Shown: positions 9,369 through 18,007, counted from the stretch's first letter. The stretch is DNA of 47,158 bases from Fibrobacter sp. UBA4297 (GCF_002394865.1 NZ_DGUZ01000008.1:1-47158); one strand, 5' to 3'. Notes: a model not told the origin generated them from the sequence alone. Translations and numbers: made by a program.

Positions 9369-11436
9369 TGCGATTCGTTCCAATCGACATAATATTGAAC
9401 TCATACACCCCAGGTGCAGACTGCATCTTGAAATTCACCTTCGCCAATTGCCTGGATGCCAACACACCAGCGCTATCCAGCCATCCAGAAGTTTTTAACC
9501 AATCCTGGTCTACATTAGGTGAAGATTTCGCCCACGAAGGCAATTCAAAATCACTCCATTCAAAGCATTTTTTGTTAAAGCTTGCAGACTTCGAAAGAGG
9601 CGCTGCCGGCAAAGCGAAGCCAAGCAAAAAGCTTAACGAATCACCTACATCCAGTTCAAGATTAAGCGGAATAGTCGACGTATAGCTAACGCAAATTCCA
9701 CCCCAATTCGAAACATCAATAGGGATAGATTTGCCCGCCCCATATTCATCAATCGCCAACGAAAATCCAATAACCACATACGGCTGGTAAGACAACGTTC
9801 CCTCATCCAAGACAGCCGTTCCGCAGACACCTCCGCAATGATCAATCAACGGTTCAATTGCACCTTCATTAAAGTCATCGCCAAAATTCACCGGCCAATA
9901 CACATCGGACTTGCCCCCATCAATGGTATCAGTAGCCAAGAACCAGACCCCATATTTTACGTCATCCCTACGCGATTCAACAAAGCTTCCGACATCAACA
10001 TCTACAGTATACCCGTTCCACAAATCTCCATCGCCCGAAGGAAGCGTGCAACACGGGAAGAACGAAGAACTGCTCGAGTTGCTAACCGATGATGAAGACA
10101 AATTCATACAGCTATCGACGCGGTCCAAAAGGACCTGTTTTCTGGCAAGTGCATTTTCTTCAACAATATCATCATATCGCAATTTCACAGACGCAAATTC
10201 CGGAGAATAGCGGAACGAGCCATCGGCGCATTGCATTATCTTGGGCTGCGCATTGTCACAAGGCAGATTCTTCGTCGTGATGAGAGGCATTTCCAATGTA
10301 GAGCGCATCCACATTGCATTGACGCATGTATTTTCCGCCAGCACACTTTGGCCCCAGATACCCCTAGCCTCGTCAACCGCATTCAAATGCCCTAAACGGG
10401 TACCTTCATAGGCAGCATTGGAATCCGCATAATTGCACGCGCAGAAACGTTCAACAACAGTCGGAGTAAGGCAGGATTCATCAACTACCGGGAGGTTTTC
10501 ACCATCCAACGCTCTTCGACCGTTCGCAGTAGCAAAGCGCCCGAATCGAACAATCTTAAAAGACAAAGTTGACTTGTCGTAATAGCCGTTTATCTTAAAG
10601 TGGACTCCAACCAAATGCTTTACCGCATTTTCAACGCTAACGGCAAGTTCACCATCACGCATAACGTTCTTAGCATAATTCGCAAAATCGGTCCACGCAA
10701 AGCATTCTTCACGATAACCCGAGTCATTCAATTTTTCATTGACCGTAGTTCTATTCAATATTACTCTGTAAATTTCGTCACCTAACAAAGCATTGACAGA
10801 ATCGCTAAAATCAAGAGACATCGTGATTAAGCCGTTTGACGCATAGCCCACGCAAAAACCGCCTAGTCCACTAGCGTCAACTTCATCAAATCGCCCAGAT
10901 GCGTTTTTACCCGCCATGCCAAAAGCGATATCAACGGACGCAGGCTTTTCCACACTCATAAATTCATAGTCAAAACCATTTACGCCATCAATCGCATTAA
11001 AGCGAGCCTTGCCGCAAATAGAACCACCGCAAAGTTCAATCACATCGCTCATGGCCAAAGAATCGTAATCTTGCCGAGCTGTACCCACCCACAAAACACT
11101 CGGGATCAGGACTTCGTTAGTATCCAGCGTCCAATACCAAATACCAGACGTATTCGTTCCGTTATCAAAACCGGTATGGACGCGGTTTCCGGATTCCGGA
11201 TTCCACATTTCAGCAAACCAGTCGCACCCGGCAGGCGCACTTTCCATTTCAGACACGCGACACAGTCTTGGCAGACCATCGTTCGGGAAAAATTCGCTAC
11301 TTGACGAATAACTCGACGAGCTCAACGCAACCGTATTCGGCTCCACCGATGTCCCGGAAACACTATCATCCGAACAGGCGGCCGCCCAAAACGCTAGCGC
11401 CACAGCACCGCACACCGCATAAAGTTTATTCTCCAT
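9364..11436 (-). CDS. Large Ser-rich lipoprotein paired with a TIGR02147 gene
   Basis: Function not recognised. 690 residues. The signal peptide ends in a lipobox (WAAAC, Cys21), then a short conserved-looking stretch CSDDSVSGTSVEPN and a serine linker (SSSSYSSSS). The body appears to hold two related modules, each with an all-Ser linker, a paired or adjacent Cys and the theme WYWTLDT/WFLATDT, then DVIELCGGSICG/PLIDHCGGVCG and FCVGYAS/ICVSYTS; the modules begin near residues 55 and 465. A YADSNAAYEGT-type segment lies between. It starts one base after the stop of the upstream TIGR02147 gene, with GAGGAGG inside that gene's end, so the two are translationally coupled. Probably a surface-exposed outer-membrane lipoprotein. 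Confidence 0.8.
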   Translation of the reverse strand: MENKLYAVCGAVALAFWAAACSDDSVSGTSVEPNTVALSSSSYSSSSEFFPNDGLPRLCRVSEMESAPAGCDWFAEMWNPESGNRVHTGFDNGTNTSGIWYWTLDTNEVLIPSVLWVGTARQDYDSLAMSDVIELCGGSICGKARFNAIDGVNGFDYEFMSVEKPASVDIAFGMAGKNASGRFDEVDASGLGGFCVGYASNGLITMSLDFSDSVNALLGDEIYRVILNRTTVNEKLNDSGYREECFAWTDFANYAKNVMRDGELAVSVENAVKHLVGVHFKINGYYDKSTLSFKIVRFGRFATANGRRALDGENLPVVDESCLTPTVVERFCACNYADSNAAYEGTRLGHLNAVDEARGIWGQSVLAENTCVNAMWMRSTLEMPLITTKNLPCDNAQPKIMQCADGSFRYSPEFASVKLRYDDIVEENALARKQVLLDRVDSCMNLSSSSVSNSSSSSFFPCCTLPSGDGDLWNGYTVDVDVGSFVESRRDDVKYGVWFLATDTIDGGKSDVYWPVNFGDDFNEGAIEPLIDHCGGVCGTAVLDEGTLSYQPYVVIGFSLAIDEYGAGKSIPIDVSNWGGICVSYTSTIPLNLELDVGDSLSFLLGFALPAAPLSKSASFNKKCFEWSDFELPSWAKSSPNVDQDWLKTSGWLDSAGVLASRQLAKVNFKMQSAPGVYEFNIMSIGTNRK

Positions 11437-11437
11437 T

Positions 11438-12271
11438 TTACGCCTCCTCTTTTTTCACAATTTCCTTTGACAGCGGAAACAGCTGTAAATTCAACCTGTA
11501 AACTTGCGTGATATCGCTACATTCATTTGCAATTTCAGTAATCTTTTTGCGGCACTCGTCAAGCACCGCGACAATTTTTTCGTACGCCTCACGATTCACG
11601 CCCATCGTAATTCCCGTAACGTTTCGCACGTCCGGCGCAAAGCGGTTCAGAGAATCTACCGCCAAATTTCCCATGGCACGATGCATGGAGCGGATGGCAA
11701 GCGGCAATCCTTCCTTGGAGCCTTCCACAGACTTTTCAGTTTGTTCGTAAACATTCTCGCGGACTTGTTTCAAGAATCCAGCACGTTCCAGGAACGAGAG
11801 CGACTTGCGGACATCTAGCGCCGAAACATCTTGCGCACAGGCTTTTGCAATATCGCCCGGCATCGCTCCCGGCATCAAAGGCGCCAACTCTCGCACCACC
11901 GGATTTTTCCAGGTATCGTAATATTCAAATGCATCTTTATCTACAATGCGAACCTTATGAGACAAAGCCATTAAATTCATTTGTTCCAAGAACTTTTTCT
12001 TTTGTTCGTCATTCTTGGCATTACCAAACAGCACCATCGTTTCAAAATATTCAACCTCGTAACCCACAAGCCCAATTGCCTGGGCCACACGCCCCATGGT
12101 CACCTTGCTCAATTTCGTCTTGCCCTCGCAAACCATCTTGAGGTACGACGGCGAGACAAAACCCGCAATTTTGGCAAACTCGCGCCACGAGAACGCAGAA
12201 GTTCTCTTGCGTTCTTCATAGTAGTCGCTCAAAAAAGCGTGGTAGTCTTGATATTCAACAATCGGCTTCAT
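11438..12271 (-). CDS. TIGR02147 family protein (DUF4423), putative HTH regulator
   Basis: 277 residues matching the F. succinogenes paralogous family TIGR02147. The N-terminal 70 residues contain an Xre-like helix-turn-helix pattern (FSWREFAKIAGF, SPSYLKMVCEGKTKLS, AQAIGL). The rest is the DUF4423-like all-helical part (ELAPLMPGAMPGDIAKAC, SLSFLERAGFL). The N-terminal 60 residues are close to those of the second copy at 26826. Molecular function is unproven; DNA binding is inferred. It lies directly upstream of a lipoprotein gene, the same arrangement as the second copy. A -10 box ends 7 nt before the start codon and no Shine-Dalgarno is visible, which suggests a leaderless message. Confidence 0.88.
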   Translation of the reverse strand: MKPIVEYQDYHAFLSDYYEERKRTSAFSWREFAKIAGFVSPSYLKMVCEGKTKLSKVTMGRVAQAIGLVGYEVEYFETMVLFGNAKNDEQKKKFLEQMNLMALSHKVRIVDKDAFEYYDTWKNPVVRELAPLMPGAMPGDIAKACAQDVSALDVRKSLSFLERAGFLKQVRENVYEQTEKSVEGSKEGLPLAIRSMHRAMGNLAVDSLNRFAPDVRNVTGITMGVNREAYEKIVAVLDECRKKITEIANECSDITQVYRLNLQLFPLSKEIVKKEEA

Positions 12272-12278
12272 ACTTATA

Positions 12279-12308
12279 AATATACCTATCCGGACATTTC
12301 CACGTCAA
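12279..12308 (-). promoter_or_regulatory. Promoter of TIGR02147 gene 1, probably leaderless
   Basis: On the minus strand TTGACG (12308-12303), an 18-bp spacer and TATATT (12284-12279), then only 7 nt (TATAAGT) before ATG. A start at the usual 6-8 nt from the -10 falls on or beside the start codon. Confidence 0.65.
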
Positions 12309-12346
12309 TATTTTATAGTACAATTTCTTTAAAATTCTTTATTTTT

Positions 12347-12380
12347 ACGCAATTTTATTTAATACAAAAACGCAATTTTA
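12347..12380 (-). repeat. Two direct copies of TAAAATTGCGT upstream of TIGR02147 gene 1
   Basis: Reverse-strand 11-mers at 12357-12347 and 12380-12370, 23 bp apart centre to centre, upstream of the -35. The same 11-mer in the same orientation lies upstream of the OmpA/FISUMP gene (46286-46276). Could be an activator or repressor site. Confidence 0.4.
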
Positions 12381-12410
12381 TACCATATAGTACACACTGT
12401 ACTGTATACG

Positions 12411-12438
12411 AAAATCGCCGCAGTTTTACCCGCAGCGA
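12411..12438 (-). terminator. Terminator of the malic enzyme gene
   Basis: Minus strand: TCGCTGCGG, loop GTAAAA, CTGCGGCGA (9 pairs with two G-U), then TTTT. It lies 53 bp after the malic enzyme stop. Confidence 0.6.
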
Positions 12439-12490
12439 CTTTTAAAATGTTACGAGATGCGCCCGCGCAGTAGCGAGCAGGAATCACGAA

Positions 12491-14812
12491 TTACCAAATC
12501 TTGTCGAACTTCTTCTTGTTCTTTTCTTCGTCCTTCTTTTCCTGAACAATGGCGTCGATGACGGCAGCAACGGTCAAGTTAAAGATATCGTGGACAGAAG
12601 CGTCGGAGTCGGTGAAGTGAACCGGCTTGTTCAAGCCCATCTGAACAGGACCGATGGATTCGCCAACACCCATTTCCAAGAGCATCTTGCAAGTGGTATT
12701 TGCAGAAGAGAGGCACGGGAAGATAAGCGTGTTCACGGTCTGACCCTTGATCTTGTTGAACGGATACTTCGTATCGCGAAGATCCTTGTCAAGAGCCACG
12801 TTTACCTGCATTTCGCCATCGAGAACGTAATCCGGATACTGTTCGTGAATCGTCTTCACGGCTTCGCGGACCTTGTTCACTGTGCCACGTGCAGCTTCCT
12901 TGTCACTTCCGAAGTTTGCGTAGCTAAGCATAGCCATCACCGGTTCGTGAGCGAAGAAGCGGACAGCGTCGTGCGTGAGCTTCACGATATCGACGAGCGT
13001 TTCGGCATCCGGGTCGCGGTTCACAAGCGTATCGGCCAAGAAGAACGTACCCTTCTTAGTGCTGAGGATATGCATAGCGCCAAAGTGCTTGTATTCCGGA
13101 CGGATACCGATAATTTCCTTAGCGAGTTCAATCGTTTCGGAATACTTGGAATAGCCACCGGAAATGAGCGCATCGGCATCGCCGACCTTCACCATCATCA
13201 TACCGAAGTGGTTCGGTTCAAACATATCGTCGCGGGCTTCTTCGAAGGTCACGCCATTGCGGCCGTTTTCTTCGGCGTAGATAGCGGCGTAGTTGCGGCG
13301 GCGTTCGAATTCTTCCGGAGAACGCGGGTTCACAATCTTGATGCCCGTGAGGTCGAGCTGTTCGCGCTGGGCAATCATCTGGATGCGTTCCGGGTTGCCA
13401 AGCATAATCGGGTGTGCAACGCCTTCGGCCTGAGCCTGGACAGCGGCCTTGAGCATGTTGAGGTTGCTTTCGGCAAACACGACGCGCTTCGGGTTGCTGC
13501 GAGCGGTATCGCTGAACTGACGGATGAGCTTGTTGTCATAACCCATCATATCGCGGAGGCGATCGTAGTAAGCGTCCCAATCGGTAATCGGTTTGCGGGC
13601 CACGCCACTTTCAATAGCAGCCTTGGCAACAGCGATAGAAACTTCCGTGAGAAGGCGCGGATCGAGCGGCTTCGGAATCAAGTATTCCTTGCCGAACGTG
13701 AAACGCTGTGAGTTGTATGCAATGTTCACCACATCCGGAACCGGCTTGTGAGCGAGAGCGGCAATCGCGCGGACAGCAGCGTGCTTCATGTGTTCGTTAA
13801 TCGTCGTTGCACGCACGTCGAGTGCGCCACGGAAGATGTACGGAAAACCGATAACGTTGTTCACCTGGTTCGGATAGTCGCTACGGCCCGTTGCAAAGAT
13901 GAGGTCGCCACGGCTTGCCATAGCTTCTTCGTAGCTGATTTCCGGAGTCGGATTTGCAAGAGCAAAGACAATCGGCTGGTCAGCCATGCTGCGGACCATT
14001 TCGCGAGTGAGGATGTTACCCTTGGAGAGGCCGACGAACACGTCTGCGCCCTTCATGGCATCTTCGAGCGTTTCGATGTCGGTGCGTTCCGTTGCAAAGA
14101 AAGCCTTCGCTTCGGTGAGGCCCTTACGGTCCTTGCGGATAACGCCCTTGCTATCGCACATCACAAGATTTTCTTTCTTGAGACCGAGAGACAAGTAGAG
14201 GCGCGTGCAAGCGCAAGCGGCAGCGCCAGCGCCGTTCACGACCATCTTCACGTTACGAATGCTCTTGCCTGCAACTTCGATTGCGTTCAAGAGGCCTGCA
14301 GAAGAAATGATAGCCGTACCGTGCTGGTCATCGTGCATCACCGGAATATCGAGTTCAGCCTTGAGCGTGTCTTCGATTTCAAAGCATTCCGGAGCCTTAA
14401 TGTCTTCGAGGTTGATACCGCCAAACGTCGGGGCAATGCCCTTCACAATTTCGATAAACTTCTTCGGATCCTTTTCGTTGATTTCGATGTCGAACACGTC
14501 AATGCCCGCATAAATCTTGAAAAGCAAGGCCTTGCCTTCCATCACCGGCTTACCAGCGAGTGCGCCAATATCGCCAAGACCAAGCACAGCCGTACCGTTA
14601 CTGATCACAGCGACGAGGTTACCCTTGCCCGTGTATTCGTAAGCGAGGTTCTGGTCTTTTTCGATTTCAAGACACGGTGAAGCCACGCCCGGCGTGTATG
14701 CAAGGCCCAAGTCCGTCTGTGTGCTGTGCGGCTTGGTAGGCACGATTTCGATCTTGCCTGGCTTGCCCATGGAATGGTATTGGAGAGCCATTTCCTTTAA
14801 GTCTTTTCCCAT
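12491..14812 (-). CDS. maeB: NADP-dependent malic enzyme with phosphotransacetylase-like domain
   Basis: Oxidative decarboxylation of malate to pyruvate, giving NADPH. The 773 residues comprise a malic enzyme N-terminal and NAD-binding region (about 1-430) with AYTPGVASPCLEI, ISNGTAVLGLGDIG, HDDQHGTA and VVNGAGAAACAC, then a PTA-like domain (about 440-773) that in MaeB is regulatory rather than catalytic. The start at 14812 has AGGAGAAC upstream and gives the normal MaeB N-terminus MGKDLKEMALQYH; the frame extends 49 codons further up to 14959, but that extension does not look like protein. It is transcribed divergently from the M16 peptidase gene. Confidence 0.95.
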   Translation of the reverse strand: MGKDLKEMALQYHSMGKPGKIEIVPTKPHSTQTDLGLAYTPGVASPCLEIEKDQNLAYEYTGKGNLVAVISNGTAVLGLGDIGALAGKPVMEGKALLFKIYAGIDVFDIEINEKDPKKFIEIVKGIAPTFGGINLEDIKAPECFEIEDTLKAELDIPVMHDDQHGTAIISSAGLLNAIEVAGKSIRNVKMVVNGAGAAACACTRLYLSLGLKKENLVMCDSKGVIRKDRKGLTEAKAFFATERTDIETLEDAMKGADVFVGLSKGNILTREMVRSMADQPIVFALANPTPEISYEEAMASRGDLIFATGRSDYPNQVNNVIGFPYIFRGALDVRATTINEHMKHAAVRAIAALAHKPVPDVVNIAYNSQRFTFGKEYLIPKPLDPRLLTEVSIAVAKAAIESGVARKPITDWDAYYDRLRDMMGYDNKLIRQFSDTARSNPKRVVFAESNLNMLKAAVQAQAEGVAHPIMLGNPERIQMIAQREQLDLTGIKIVNPRSPEEFERRRNYAAIYAEENGRNGVTFEEARDDMFEPNHFGMMMVKVGDADALISGGYSKYSETIELAKEIIGIRPEYKHFGAMHILSTKKGTFFLADTLVNRDPDAETLVDIVKLTHDAVRFFAHEPVMAMLSYANFGSDKEAARGTVNKVREAVKTIHEQYPDYVLDGEMQVNVALDKDLRDTKYPFNKIKGQTVNTLIFPCLSSANTTCKMLLEMGVGESIGPVQMGLNKPVHFTDSDASVHDIFNLTVAAVIDAIVQEKKDEEKNKKKFDKIW

Positions 14813-14980
14813 TTCGTTCTCCTGTGAATCATAACTTTTTTCAAGCGCAAATTTAGAAAAATTTACACAACAATAAAAGGGTGCCAAAAATGTGTTTTTT
14901 GTTACATTTTTACCCAAATTTGCTATAGTTAAGCCGCAAATAAGACTTTTAGCTCCCATACGACGCGCGTATTACAAAAA

Positions 14981-16252
14981 ATGAAACAAAACATCAAACA
15001 GACAGTCCTCGAAAACGGAATTACCATCTTAACAGATTACATGCCGCACGCCTATTCTGCAGCCGTCGGCGTCTGGGTCCCGCGTGGGAGTCGCCACGAA
15101 GCAAGCGATGAATTCGGGCTCAGCCATTTTTACGAGCACCTCGTTTTCAAGGGAACAGAGAACCGCACCGCACTCGAAATCGCCCACGCCATCGAAGACC
15201 GCGGCGGGAATCTCGAAGCGTACACGACCCGCCAAGAAACAGGCTTTTACGCGCAAGTTGAAAGCAGCGACATGCCGCTTGCCATTGACGTGATTTCGGA
15301 CATGCTCATGCACCCGCGCTTTGACAAGAAAGAAATGGAAAAGGAGCGCCACGTCATCATTGAAGAAGTCCACAGCTATGACGACATTCCCGAAGAACTC
15401 GTAGGTGACATCTTTAACGCCATTCATTTCAAGGGCTGCGGCATCGCGCATTCCATCACCGGAAACGTGAAGCAAGTCCAGTCCCTCACGCGCAAGCAAA
15501 TGCTCAAGTACGGGAATCAAGTCACCGACGAAATTCCGCTTTACGTTTGCGCCTCGGGCAAAGTCAAGCACGAAGAGCTCGTAGAACTTTGTGCTAAAAA
15601 ATTTGAACAAAAAAAGATTAACGGAACAACACCCGAAGATATCTACACACCAAATCAAGGTATCAAGATTGTACAGAAAAGCGACATCACACAATCGAAC
15701 CTTTTCTGGGGTTTGAGTTTCGACCGTTCGCTGATGAGCGACCGCGACCGTTGTGCATTCTCGCTTTTCAACGTTGCGATGGGTGCCGGCATGGCATCGC
15801 GCCTGTTCCAGAAAATCCGCGAAGACAAAGGGCTTGCCTACTCCGTGTACTCTACAGCCGACCTTTACAAGGACTGCGTAGACTGGGGCGTTGCACTTGC
15901 CACTGAGCCGCACCAGCTCAAGACCGCACTCGCGCTTTCCATCGCCGAAGTCAAGAAATTTTTGCGCCACGGGTTCATCAAAGACGAATTCGAACGCACC
16001 AAGACGAACATCCTCGGCGGGCTCCACCTCGGCGCCGACAGTCCCGAAAAGCGCGTGCTGCGCATGGCGGAACAGACGCTCCACCTCGGAGAGTTCCACA
16101 CGATGGAAGACGTCGAAAAGAAAATCCGCGCCATCACCGAAGACGAAGTCCTCGCAACCGTCAACCGTTTGCTCAACACGGCAAAATATTCCATCGCCGT
16201 CGTCGAACCCAAAAGCAAAAAGAAGACCGTCCTCGACGTAGACTTTTTCTAA
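14981..16252 (+). CDS. M16 family zinc metallopeptidase
   Basis: Insulinase-type peptidase of 423 residues, the short bacterial form related to mitochondrial processing peptidase beta. The inverted zinc motif H49-x-x-E52-H53 (HFYEH) is intact, with the downstream acidic ligand region RHVIIEEVHSYDD. The C-terminal half is the inactive M16_C domain (NLFWGLSFDR, MGAGMASRLFQKIREDKGLAYSV). There is no signal peptide, so it is cytoplasmic. Substrate unknown; such genes often process peptides. No clear Shine-Dalgarno is seen. Confidence 0.92.
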   Translation: MKQNIKQTVLENGITILTDYMPHAYSAAVGVWVPRGSRHEASDEFGLSHFYEHLVFKGTENRTALEIAHAIEDRGGNLEAYTTRQETGFYAQVESSDMPLAIDVISDMLMHPRFDKKEMEKERHVIIEEVHSYDDIPEELVGDIFNAIHFKGCGIAHSITGNVKQVQSLTRKQMLKYGNQVTDEIPLYVCASGKVKHEELVELCAKKFEQKKINGTTPEDIYTPNQGIKIVQKSDITQSNLFWGLSFDRSLMSDRDRCAFSLFNVAMGAGMASRLFQKIREDKGLAYSVYSTADLYKDCVDWGVALATEPHQLKTALALSIAEVKKFLRHGFIKDEFERTKTNILGGLHLGADSPEKRVLRMAEQTLHLGEFHTMEDVEKKIRAITEDEVLATVNRLLNTAKYSIAVVEPKSKKKTVLDVDFF

Positions 16253-16306
16253 AAACAAATTGTCACGACTGCCGACGATTCTCATGTCCGCCTGAACCGT
16301 TTGTCA

Positions 16307-16338
16307 TGCCCGCCACTGTGCGGGCATCTCCTCTTTTT
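16307..16338 (+). terminator. Hairpin after the M16 gene, terminator or REP-like element
   Basis: TGCCCGC (16307-16313) and GCGGGCA (16320-16326) enclose CACTGT; then CTCCTCTTTTTAG. The wording GTCATGCCCGC...GCGGGCATCTC resembles a dispersed palindrome type, so it may be both a terminator and a repeat. Confidence 0.55.
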
Positions 16339-16368
16339 AGCATAAAAAGCGTTCAAATTTCAGACTCA

Positions 16369-16576
16369 TGCATATAAATCGGACAAAAAACCGATTTTAT
16401 ATGCTCATTTTTGCATTTCATTACTTTGTTTCAAGAATTTAATGCATATAAAAATCGAAAAGCATCGCATTTTATATGCACCAAAGCCAATACAGCGAGC
16501 CAACAGCACAATAATTTGTATACAACCAACTTAAAAATGCATATAAAAAAAACGATAAATCTAAAATTTATATGCA
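16369..16576. repeat. Array of three hairpins with TGCATATAAA / TTTATATGCA arms
   Basis: Three inverted repeats in 208 bp: arms at 16370-16382 and 16391-16404 (GCATATAAATCGG with CCGATTTTATATGC), 16443-16452 and 16471-16480, and 16538-16547 and 16567-16576. Each begins at GCATATAAA and ends in its complement; loops differ. The array fills most of the 434-bp gap between the M16 gene and the rplT terminator, where I see no gene. Confidence 0.85.
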
Positions 16577-16626
16577 CGTACGCACAAAATCGACCATCAA
16601 AAACCATTTTGTGTAAAATCAAATAC

Positions 16627-16657
16627 AAAAAGCGCCCCGCCTTTTCGGGCGGAGCGC
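16627..16657 (-). terminator. Terminator of infC-rpmI-rplT
   Basis: Minus strand: GCGCTCCGCC, loop CGAAA, AGGCGGGGCGC, then TTTTT. Strong GC stem with U-tract 30 bp after rplT. Confidence 0.9.
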
Positions 16658-16686
16658 AATTTCTCGCGTTTTTGCTAAGTCAGGAC

Positions 16687-17037
16687 TTAAGCAGCCTTCA
16701 CGATTTCGACGACCTTGGCAAATGCTGCCGGATCGGCGACGGCCAAGTCAGCGAGAACCTTGCGGTTCATGTTGATGTTAGCCTTGGAAAGCTTGTAAAT
16801 GAACTGGCTATAGCTGATGCCGAATTCACGAACAGCAGCGTTCAAGCGAGTGATCCACAGAGAGCGGAAATCACCCTTCTTGTCGCGGCGGTGTGCATAG
16901 GCATACTGACCAGCGTGGGCAACGGCGTCAATAGCAAGGCGAAGGTTCGACTTGCGGCGGCCATAGTAACCCTTGGCGGCCTTGAGGATTTTTTTGCGGC
17001 GTTCGCGGGAAGGAACTCTAGTTTTTGCGCGTGGCAT
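16687..17037 (-). CDS. rplT: 50S ribosomal protein L20
   Basis: 116 residues, full length. The basic N-terminal arm MPRAKTRVPSRERRKKILK and the core KGYYGRRKSNLRLAIDAV are typical of L20, which binds 23S rRNA early in assembly. Third gene of infC-rpmI-rplT; L20 represses this operon in several bacteria, but I see no clear L20 leader structure here. Confidence 0.98.
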   Translation of the reverse strand: MPRAKTRVPSRERRKKILKAAKGYYGRRKSNLRLAIDAVAHAGQYAYAHRRDKKGDFRSLWITRLNAAVREFGISYSQFIYKLSKANINMNRKVLADLAVADPAAFAKVVEIVKAA

Positions 17038-17048
17038 TCTTACTCTCC

Positions 17049-17246
17049 TTATGCTACGACAAGCAGACGCTTGACATGATAGGTATCGACTTTCTTAACG
17101 AGAGCGCCCTTACGAAGGTTGCGCTTACGCTTAGTGTTCATCTTAGCTTGAATGTGGCGCATACCAGCGCGCTTGAACTTGACATGGCCGGAACCAGTCA
17201 CGCGGAAGCGCTTCTTAGCACCGCTGTGAGTTTTCATCTTAGGCAT
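17049..17246 (-). CDS. rpmI: 50S ribosomal protein L35
   Basis: 65 residues, full length. MPKMKTHSGAKKRF and the basic central part HVKFKRAGMRHI are diagnostic. Lies between infC and rplT in the usual order, with short gaps of 21 and 11 bp. Confidence 0.98.
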   Translation of the reverse strand: MPKMKTHSGAKKRFRVTGSGHVKFKRAGMRHIQAKMNTKRKRNLRKGALVKKVDTYHVKRLLVVA

Positions 17247-17267
17247 TTTTACCTCGTAGGTTAATAG

Positions 17268-17879
17268 TTAAGCCTCACCTGCTGCCTTTGGCTCGGTTAC
17301 GGGCTTCGGTGCCTGGTCTTGTTTTTTACCGGCACCACGTTTTGGACCGTAGATAGAAAGCATTGTGTTGCCTTCCACCCGCGAATCCATTTCCAAATCG
17401 CCAAACGGAGCCAAGTCTTCCTTGGCGCGTTCCATAAGGCGCTTGCCGTAGTCCATGTGCGCCATTTCGCGTCCACGGAACTGCATGATAAGCTTCACCT
17501 TCATACCGTCCTGCAAGAACTCGCCAGCCTGCTTGATGCGGTACTGGTAGTCGTTCTCGGCAGTCTTCGGGTGCATCTTGATTTCCTTGAGCTTCACCAC
17601 GTGCTGCTTGGCCTTTGCAGCCTTAGCCTTCTTCAGTTGTTCGAACTTGTACTTGCCGTAGTTGATGATGCGGCAGACAGGCGGCTTAGCGTTCGGGGAG
17701 ACTTCCACAAGGTCCAGTCCGGCGTCTTTCGCCATCTGCAATGCCTTGCTCGTCTCGATAATGACAGCTTCGCCATCTTCTTTCACGAGACGAATCGGAG
17801 AGATATGGATATCTTCGTTGATACGAGTCCCATCACTGGGACGGTTGGGCATGCGACGATCGCGCGGATTAGGGAACAA
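17268..17879 (-). CDS. infC: Translation initiation factor IF-3
   Basis: 203 residues. The N-domain has RINEDIHISPIRLV and LDLVEVSPNAKPPVCRI, the linker KFEQLKKAKAAKAKQ, and the C-domain KLIMQFRGREMAHMDYG. I place the start at TTG 17879 because AGAGGT lies 7 nt upstream (17894-17889). ATG 17852 would also give a plausible protein but has no better site. Non-AUG starts on infC (usually AUU) let IF-3 repress its own translation by discriminating against non-canonical codons; a UUG start fits that logic only weakly. A Pro/Lys/Ala-rich tail extends the C-terminus. Confidence 0.95.
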   Translation of the reverse strand: MFPNPRDRRMPNRPSDGTRINEDIHISPIRLVKEDGEAVIIETSKALQMAKDAGLDLVEVSPNAKPPVCRIINYGKYKFEQLKKAKAAKAKQHVVKLKEIKMHPKTAENDYQYRIKQAGEFLQDGMKVKLIMQFRGREMAHMDYGKRLMERAKEDLAPFGDLEMDSRVEGNTMLSIYGPKRGAGKKQDQAPKPVTEPKAAGEA

Positions 17880-17990
17880 GTATGCTACCTCTGATATGAT
17901 TGTTTGTTAATGCGAGCGTAAATTTAGAATTTTTTTCATATTTTTCCAACAACTTTTTTAAGAACCCCTTTAAAAAGCGCAATATTTTTG

Positions 17991-17996
17991 TATAAT
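17991..17996 (+). promoter_or_regulatory. -10 box for tRNA-Gly
   Basis: TG-TATAAT extended -10, about 12 bp before the tRNA. The -35 region is weak. Confidence 0.5.
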
Positions 17997-18007
17997 TGTC
18001 CATGCTC

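Noticed and set aside
12590..14680. Two plus-strand frames (373 and 310 codons) opposite maeB
   Set aside because: Antisense shadows; the malic enzyme and PTA-like motifs are on the minus strand.
15029..16285. Long minus-strand open frame opposite the M16 peptidase gene (418 codons)
   Set aside because: Antisense shadow: the composition is rich in Val/Asp/Phe repeats produced by biased third positions of the real gene, which has an intact HxxEH motif and family-wide similarity.
16411..17079. 222-codon plus-strand frame over the hairpin array and rplT
   Set aside because: Crosses the repeats and is antisense to rplT; no protein-like composition.
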